A stretch of 64,000 nt of DNA, from positions 186,001 to 250,000 of the forward strand of contig NZ_BNBM01000006.1 of assembly GCF_014655715.1 (NCBI RefSeq). The letters are read 5' to 3'. Positions 59,498 to 64,000 of this stretch are shown one piece after another; position 1 is the stretch's first letter, and every line of letters starts with the position of its first letter. The DNA comes from Streptomyces lanatus. Lineage in GTDB: Bacteria; Actinomycetota; Actinomycetes; Streptomycetales; Streptomycetaceae. The notes under the pieces are model-generated. The model was not told the origin of the DNA. It saw only the letters and a list, made by a program, of their open reading frames with translations, and did not search any database. The translations under genes were made by a program, and so were the position numbers.

Positions 59498-60436
59498 TCA
59501 GCCCGCTGCGACCGTCAGCGGAGCGAACCGGCGAGTCCAGTCGCCGGGCAGTTCCGAGATGCCGTACGCCATGACGGAGTTGAAGGCGACGGAGACCAGG
59601 CCGCGTTCCTTCGCCCAAGCCAGCAGTTCCTCATGGCGTACGTCGATGTCGGTGCGCAGCGGTCGGTCGGTGTGGGCGGCGAGGGAGGCGATGAGCGCCT
59701 TCGCGGTCTCGGTGTCGCGGGCGATCAGTGGACCCACGACCTGCGTCTCCATGTTGGGCCAGGCGCCCACGTACCCGATGATCCGCCCGTTCTCCTCGGC
59801 GACCCGTAGCTGGTCCGCGAAGGCGGGCAGCCGCGTGATGATGTGCGTGCGATCGGTGCCGAACACCTCCTCGTCGAGCCGCACGATGGTGCTGAGATCC
59901 TCGGCGGTGACCGCACGCGTGGCGACCGGGGACTTCGAAGGACCGGGCGTGAAGTGCCCGCGCAGCATCTCCGCACGGCCGGTGACCTTGAAGCCGAGTT
60001 CCTCGTAGAGGGGTCGGCCGTACGGAGTCGAGTGCAGCGTCAGGGGCGTCGTGCCCATCGCGTCGACGACGTGACGCATCAGCCGGCGTCCGATGCCCTG
60101 GCGGGCATGCCGTTCGGCGACCAGCACCATGCCGATGGCTCCCAGATCGGGGCGCTCCTGCGGTCCGTACTCCGTGATGACGCAGGCGCTGACGAGCCCG
60201 CCATCGGGGTCGTCGATCCCGTAGCCCTTCCCGGCTGTGAGGAGGAATCCCCACTTGTGTTCCTCACGGGGCCAACCCCGGTCCTCGGACAAGTCGGCGC
60301 AGGCGGTGAGGTCGCGAGGCGTCAGACGGCGGATGGGCAGAGCGGCGAGGGAAGGAGTCGGCACGCAGGTCAGGCTGTCTGACGACTGCCCTGGTCGTCC
60401 ACCTGTTTCCGGGGAGACGTACGAGCTTTTGGCCAT
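59498..60436 (-). CDS. Double-GNAT acetyltransferase
   Basis: 312 residues from 60436; a start at GTG 60364 just before LAALPIRRLTPRDL is equally likely, as neither has a clear ribosome-binding site. The N-terminal GNAT domain has the acetyl-CoA loop VAERHARQGIGRRLMRHVVD (R-Q-G-I-G-R). The C-terminal half (about residues 165-310) is a second, degenerate GNAT-like domain (LSTIVRLDEEVFGTDRTHII, ENGRIIGYVGAWPNMETQVV) without a clear cofactor loop. The substrate is unknown. An exact parS lies upstream. Confidence 0.88.
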   Translation of the reverse strand: MAKSSYVSPETGGRPGQSSDSLTCVPTPSLAALPIRRLTPRDLTACADLSEDRGWPREEHKWGFLLTAGKGYGIDDPDGGLVSACVITEYGPQERPDLGAIGMVLVAERHARQGIGRRLMRHVVDAMGTTPLTLHSTPYGRPLYEELGFKVTGRAEMLRGHFTPGPSKSPVATRAVTAEDLSTIVRLDEEVFGTDRTHIITRLPAFADQLRVAEENGRIIGYVGAWPNMETQVVGPLIARDTETAKALIASLAAHTDRPLRTDIDVRHEELLAWAKERGLVSVAFNSVMAYGISELPGDWTRRFAPLTVAAG

Positions 60437-60475
60437 GTCGTGGTCGACCGCACAGCCGGTGGGGAGACGCTGGGT

Positions 60476-60489
60476 GTTTCACGTGAAAC
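60476..60489. promoter_or_regulatory. parS: parS site in the divergent acetyltransferase-HAD spacer
   Basis: Exact GTTTCACGTGAAAC, the only exact site here in a divergent promoter region rather than between convergent genes, in a gene or near parA. Confidence 0.93.
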
Positions 60490-60595
60490 ATGGGCGAACG
60501 GCGAGCATCCATCAAGAGCGTTTCAACAATGCTCTCGGGACTGCAAGGAACGAGGGCTCAAGGACCGAGAGCACACGCCAGTAGCCTCATTCCCC

Positions 60596-61228
60596 ATGGC
60601 GAGACTTCACCTTTTCGATCTGGACGGCACGCTCCTGCATGGAACATCCGCGCCCGTGGAGATCTCACGACAGCTCGGGCTGGAGACGGAGACCGTCGCG
60701 CTCGACCGGGAGATCTCGGCAGGGCTGATCGGCCCTCCGGAGTACGCGCAGCGGGTGCACGCACTGTGGGCCGAGCTCACCGAGGCCCATGTATCGGCCG
60801 CGTTCGAGGGTGCTCCTTGGCTGGCCCGGATCCGTGAGGTCTGGGCGGAGATCAGGGGACAGGGCGACTACTGCGCCGTCGTCTCGCTCTCGCCCTCCTT
60901 CTTCGTGGAGCGGCTGACGGGCTGGGGCGCGCACGCGGCGTACGGTTCCCGCTTTCCGGCTGTGCCGTTCACCGAGCCCGTGGATCCGGCGGGAGTTCTC
61001 AACGCCGAGGCGAAGGTTCGTATCGCCGATCGGCTCTGCGCGGAGTTCGGAGTGACACGGGACGAGTGCGTCGCCTATGGCGACTCACAGTCGGACAAAG
61101 CGCTGTTCGGCGCCGTCCCGGTATCCGTCGCGGTCAACGCGGACCGGCATCTGGCCGGACTCGCGACGCACTCCTACATGGGGATGGATCTGTGGGAAGC
61201 CTATGAATTGGTGCGCAGCGGCCGGTAA
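60596..61228 (+). CDS. HAD superfamily phosphohydrolase (SerB-like)
   Basis: 210 residues from ATG 60596. Motif I is FDLDGTLLHG (Asp8 and Asp10 catalytic), motif II lies in VVSLSPSF, and motif III/IV is VAYGDSQSDKALFG. The helical cap between motifs I and II resembles that of phosphoserine phosphatase-like HAD-IB enzymes. There is no ribosome-binding site, so translation may be leaderless. The substrate is unknown. Confidence 0.9.
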   Translation: MARLHLFDLDGTLLHGTSAPVEISRQLGLETETVALDREISAGLIGPPEYAQRVHALWAELTEAHVSAAFEGAPWLARIREVWAEIRGQGDYCAVVSLSPSFFVERLTGWGAHAAYGSRFPAVPFTEPVDPAGVLNAEAKVRIADRLCAEFGVTRDECVAYGDSQSDKALFGAVPVSVAVNADRHLAGLATHSYMGMDLWEAYELVRSGR

Positions 61229-61642
61229 TCGAAGGAAATGGCCGTTCGTCCCCTCGCCCATTTCGTGAGGGAGCAAGGGGGGACTTGTGATCGGGGCGAC
61301 GGCCGGTATGGTCGACTCCGGTTCGTGTCCGAGCTGTGATGCAGGTTTCCGGCGCGGGTCGAGCACAAGGCAAAGCAGCCTAATGGGACGGAGAGATCGA
61401 AGACCCGCATTCTCGGTTATGAGGCCCGGGCGCCGATGTGCGGTGGGAGGCTGCGATGAGAGTACTGCGGCCAATGTCACACTCTCGCCCTACTTGTCCG
61501 TACCGGGTGTGAATACGGGTTGAATGTGGCCGTATTGGATCGCGGCAACGAACGGGGAATGCAAGCCGTCGCGGGGAAGCAGGCACCTTCCGAATGAGGA
61601 AGTGCGCAGACCGACCGAAAGATGTTCGAGGCGAGGCACACC
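61229..61642. other. 414-bp spacer before the flavohemoglobin gene
   Basis: No gene is supported. A promoter-like TTGTGA (61285-61290), 16-base spacer, TATGGT (61307-61312) would give a leader of over 300 bases. Short inverted repeats occur but I see no known riboswitch pattern. Confidence 0.5.
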
Positions 61643-63370
61643 ATGGACGCTCCGACCACCGCGTCGGCCGACAACGGCACTTCCGGCGGCGGGAGCGGCT
61701 GGTTCACGCCGCGCAAGCAGCCGGCGACGACCCCGGGCAGTGAACAGGAGACGGCCGAGGGCAGGCGTCTGGCCGCGCTGCGCCCGGTGGGCAGGCAGGC
61801 CACGGACGACGACAAGGCCCCGTCGTCCCAGGACAGCGGCCCCGACACTCACGTCGACTCCGATGACGCGCAGCGCACGCACGACGGAGCGACGGCCCCG
61901 TACGGAGGGGCGCCGGCGGCGATAGCGACGCCCGAGCGGCCCCTGTCGGGTCACATACCGCCCCCGCACCCGACGACCGTGACCACCCCAGCCTCCGCAC
62001 CGCGCCAGGCGCCGGCCGCCGACACTCCAGCCTTCGCACCACGCCAGGCGCCCCCCACTGACACTCCCGCTTTCGCGCCCCGCCAAGCGCCGTCTGCCGC
62101 TACCGCCACCTCAACGTTCGCGCCGCGCACAACGCCCCCCGCCGCCACCCCCACTCCGGGCCAGGCACCCCACACCCCACCCGCGCCACCCACCCCAGTC
62201 GCACACCCCGCCCCTCAGCTGCACGTGCCGACCCAGCGCTCCGCCCCGGCCCAACCCGCCTCCCCGGACGCCGTTCTGATCCGCCGGACGATGGCAGAGG
62301 TCGGGCCCGTGGCCGACAAGGTCACGTCGTACTTCTACGCGCTGCTCTTCGTACGCCACCCCGACCTGCGGACCCTGTTCCCGGCCGCGATGGACACTCA
62401 GCGCGACCGGCTGCTCAAGGCCCTGCTCACCGCCGCCGAGCACATCGACAACAAGCCTGTCCTCGTCGACTATCTGCAGAACCTCGGCCGCGGCCATCGC
62501 AAGTACGGCACCCGGCCCGAGCACTACCCGGCCGTTGGCGAGTGCCTCATCGGCGCGCTCAGCAAGTACGCCGCCGGCGTCTGGGACGGCGAGACGGAGG
62601 CCGCCTGGGTCCGCACCTACACGACGATCTCGCAGGTCATGATCGACGCCGCGGCCGCGGACGAACTGCGCGCCCCCGCCTGGTGGTACGCCGAGGTCGT
62701 GTCGCACGAGCTGAGAACATCCGACGTCGCCGTGGTCACCGTCCGCCCCGACCAGCCCTATCCCTTCCTCGCCGGGCAGTACACAAGCCTGGAGACGCCC
62801 TGGTGGCCCAGGATCTGGCGGCACTACTCCTTCGCCTGCGCGCCCCGCTCCGACGGCCTGCTGACGTTCCATGTGAAGGCCGTCCCGGCTGGCTGGGTCT
62901 CCAACGCGTTGGTGCACCGCGCCCGGCCGGGCGACATCATCCGGCTCGGCCCGCCGGCCGGTTCCATGACCGTGGACCACACCACCGACAGCGGCCTCCT
63001 CTGTGTGGGCGGAGGCACCGGTATAGCGCCCATCAAGGCACTGGTCGAGGACGTCGCCGAGCACGGCGAGCGACGGTCGGTCGAGGTCTTCTACGGCGCC
63101 CGCAGCGACCAGGACCTGTACGACATCGACACGATGCTGCGGCTAAAGCAGTCCCACCCCTGGCTGGAGGTCCGCCCGGTCGTGGACCGGCACGGACTGC
63201 TCCAGCTTCCCGAAGCCATACGGCAGTACGGACCCTGGACCGAGTACGACGCCTATGTCTCCGGCCCGCCCGGAATGATCCGCAGCGGTGTCGACGTACT
63301 GAGGGACATCGGTATCCCGGTCGAGCGCATACGCCATGACTCGGTGGAGGAGCTTGTCGCCGCGAACTGA
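61643..63370 (+). CDS. Flavohemoglobin-like protein with long disordered N terminus
   Basis: 575 residues from ATG 61643 behind GCGAGG. Residues 1-205 are Pro/Ala/Thr-rich and disordered, with the repeat TPAFAPRQAP. The globin domain (about 208-345) has the probable proximal His285 in GRGHRKYGTRPEHYP. The FNR-like reductase has the FAD motif RHYSFA and the NAD-binding CVGGGTGIAPIKALVE, ending near SGPPGMIRSGVDVL. Ordinary Hmp is about 400 residues and detoxifies nitric oxide to nitrate. The extension and the tyrosine/glutamine pocket need alignment before the same activity is assumed. Confidence 0.93.
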   Translation: MDAPTTASADNGTSGGGSGWFTPRKQPATTPGSEQETAEGRRLAALRPVGRQATDDDKAPSSQDSGPDTHVDSDDAQRTHDGATAPYGGAPAAIATPERPLSGHIPPPHPTTVTTPASAPRQAPAADTPAFAPRQAPPTDTPAFAPRQAPSAATATSTFAPRTTPPAATPTPGQAPHTPPAPPTPVAHPAPQLHVPTQRSAPAQPASPDAVLIRRTMAEVGPVADKVTSYFYALLFVRHPDLRTLFPAAMDTQRDRLLKALLTAAEHIDNKPVLVDYLQNLGRGHRKYGTRPEHYPAVGECLIGALSKYAAGVWDGETEAAWVRTYTTISQVMIDAAAADELRAPAWWYAEVVSHELRTSDVAVVTVRPDQPYPFLAGQYTSLETPWWPRIWRHYSFACAPRSDGLLTFHVKAVPAGWVSNALVHRARPGDIIRLGPPAGSMTVDHTTDSGLLCVGGGTGIAPIKALVEDVAEHGERRSVEVFYGARSDQDLYDIDTMLRLKQSHPWLEVRPVVDRHGLLQLPEAIRQYGPWTEYDAYVSGPPGMIRSGVDVLRDIGIPVERIRHDSVEELVAAN

Positions 63371-63402
63371 CCCGTGAACCGAGGCGACGCCGCCGTAGGT
63401 GG

Positions 63403-63885
63403 TCAGCCCAGGTCGGGGGCGTGCATGGCGCGGACGCCCTCGATGTTCCCGTCGAGGTAGTGCCGCAGCGACAGCGGCACCAGATGGACGGAGGCGATCC
63501 CGACCCGGGTGAACGGCACTCGCACGATCTCGTACTCGCCGATGGGTTCGTCCACTTCGGGCCCGTGCCGCAAGGACGTGTCCATGGACCCCAGACGGCA
63601 GACGAAGAAGTGCTGCACCTTCACACCGGTCGCACCGCCGTCCTCGCCGATGTGCTCGACGGTGTCGACGAAGCAGGGGACGACATCGGTGATCTTGGCG
63701 CCGAGTTCCTCGTAGACCTCACGATGCAGGGCATCGACGACGGTCGAGTCCGTCGGTTCGACGCCGCCACCGGGCGTGAGCCAGTACGGGTCCATGCCGG
63801 GCTTGGTGCGCTTGATCAGGATCAGGTCATCGCCATCCAGCAGAACGGCACGGGCGGTGCGCTTGACCACGGGTCGGACGGTCAT
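63403..63885 (-). CDS. Nudix hydrolase
   Basis: 160 residues from ATG 63885; a frame extends upstream to 63948 across a parS-like site. The Nudix helix region GGGVEPTDSTVVDALHREVY then EELGA keeps the core REVYEELG, but the Glu usual eight residues before the REU arginine is Ser. The enzyme should cleave a nucleoside diphosphate linked to another moiety, or a related substrate; the substrate is unknown. It converges on the flavohemoglobin gene with 32 bases between stops. Confidence 0.9.
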   Translation of the reverse strand: MTVRPVVKRTARAVLLDGDDLILIKRTKPGMDPYWLTPGGGVEPTDSTVVDALHREVYEELGAKITDVVPCFVDTVEHIGEDGGATGVKVQHFFVCRLGSMDTSLRHGPEVDEPIGEYEIVRVPFTRVGIASVHLVPLSLRHYLDGNIEGVRAMHAPDLG

Positions 63886-63906
63886 GGGAGAAATGTGGCC
63901 CGGCTG

Positions 63907-63920
63907 GTTCCACGTGAAAC
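63907..63920. promoter_or_regulatory. parS: parS-like site, one mismatch
   Basis: GTTCCACGTGAAAC, one base off consensus, upstream of the Nudix gene. The remaining bases to 64000 show no gene. Confidence 0.6.
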
Positions 63921-64000
63921 ATCGCGAAAAGTCACCGGTCGAGCTCACGGCGTGACGACCGCAAAAACCCTGCTCAGGCCCGCTCGAGTCAACCTCGGAG

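Noticed and set aside
38109..60489. Repeated 14-mers as a CRISPR array or insertion-sequence ends
   Set aside because: Spacing is irregular over tens of kilobases, the sequence is palindromic and identical to parS, and no cas or transposase gene is present.

Overview
The window is the replication-origin region of a Streptomyces-type chromosome. The evidence is very high G+C with G/C-rich third codon positions, frequent GTG starts, a dnaN-oriC-dnaA core with about twenty DnaA-box-like nonamers of the TTGTCCACA type, a parAB locus surrounded by many copies of the 14-bp parS site GTTTCACGTGAAAC, and the actinobacterial gene order around oriC. Much of the order can be matched to the mycobacterial origin region (gyrB-gyrA-DUF3566-ileT-alaT on one side; rpmH-rnpA-yidD-yidC-jag-rsmG-parA-parB-thioredoxins-sigM-murJ-DUF6049-CCA/pcnA on the other).

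Layout. 1-7.4 kb: end of an unknown gene, tRNA-Ala, an HTH protein and a Ser/Thr kinase, a type I membrane protein, the tiny DLW-39 protein, a small secreted protein, an AAA ATPase, tRNA-Ile and a DUF3566 membrane protein. 7.4-19.3 kb, nearly all on the minus strand: gyrA, gyrB, a DUF721 gene, recF, a 6-phosphogluconate dehydrogenase, dnaN, oriC (about 16.5-17.3 kb) and dnaA. 19.3-26.6 kb, plus strand: rpmH, rnpA, yidD, yidC, jag/khpB, rsmG, parA, parB and an acetyltransferase. 26.6-36.4 kb, minus strand: a cluster transcribed as DUF6049, murJ, membrane pseudokinase, ECF sigma factor (sigM type), zinc-finger anti-sigma factor, then trxB-trxA with its own SigR-type promoter. 36.6-49.6 kb: CCA-adding enzyme, LppU/SCO3897-like protein, MFS protein, inositol-phosphate synthase, PadR regulator, class A penicillin-binding protein, GT87 glycosyltransferase, an alanine-racemase-like protein and a FemX-like peptidyltransferase. 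49.8-55 kb: rpsF-ssb-rpsR-rplI, a MATE transporter and dnaB, the last preceded by a DnaA-box cluster. 55-64 kb, less conserved: a serine beta-lactamase-like hydrolase, acetyltransferases, a MarR/MFS divergent pair, a GlcG/HbpS-like protein, a HAD hydrolase, a flavohemoglobin-like protein with a long N-terminal extension, and a Nudix hydrolase.

The genes serve three linked jobs: starting and resolving replication (DnaA, DnaN, DnaB, SSB, gyrase, RecF), segregating and organising the origin (ParA, ParB and 12 exact plus 3 one-mismatch parS sites found here), and building the cell envelope (YidC, MurJ, pseudokinase, PBP, FemX, SigM). No mobile element, CRISPR array, rRNA operon or biosynthetic cluster was seen. 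The most interesting signals are non-coding: parS sites at the exact centres of terminator-like palindromes between convergent genes, and DnaA-box clusters outside oriC, especially the one upstream of dnaB.
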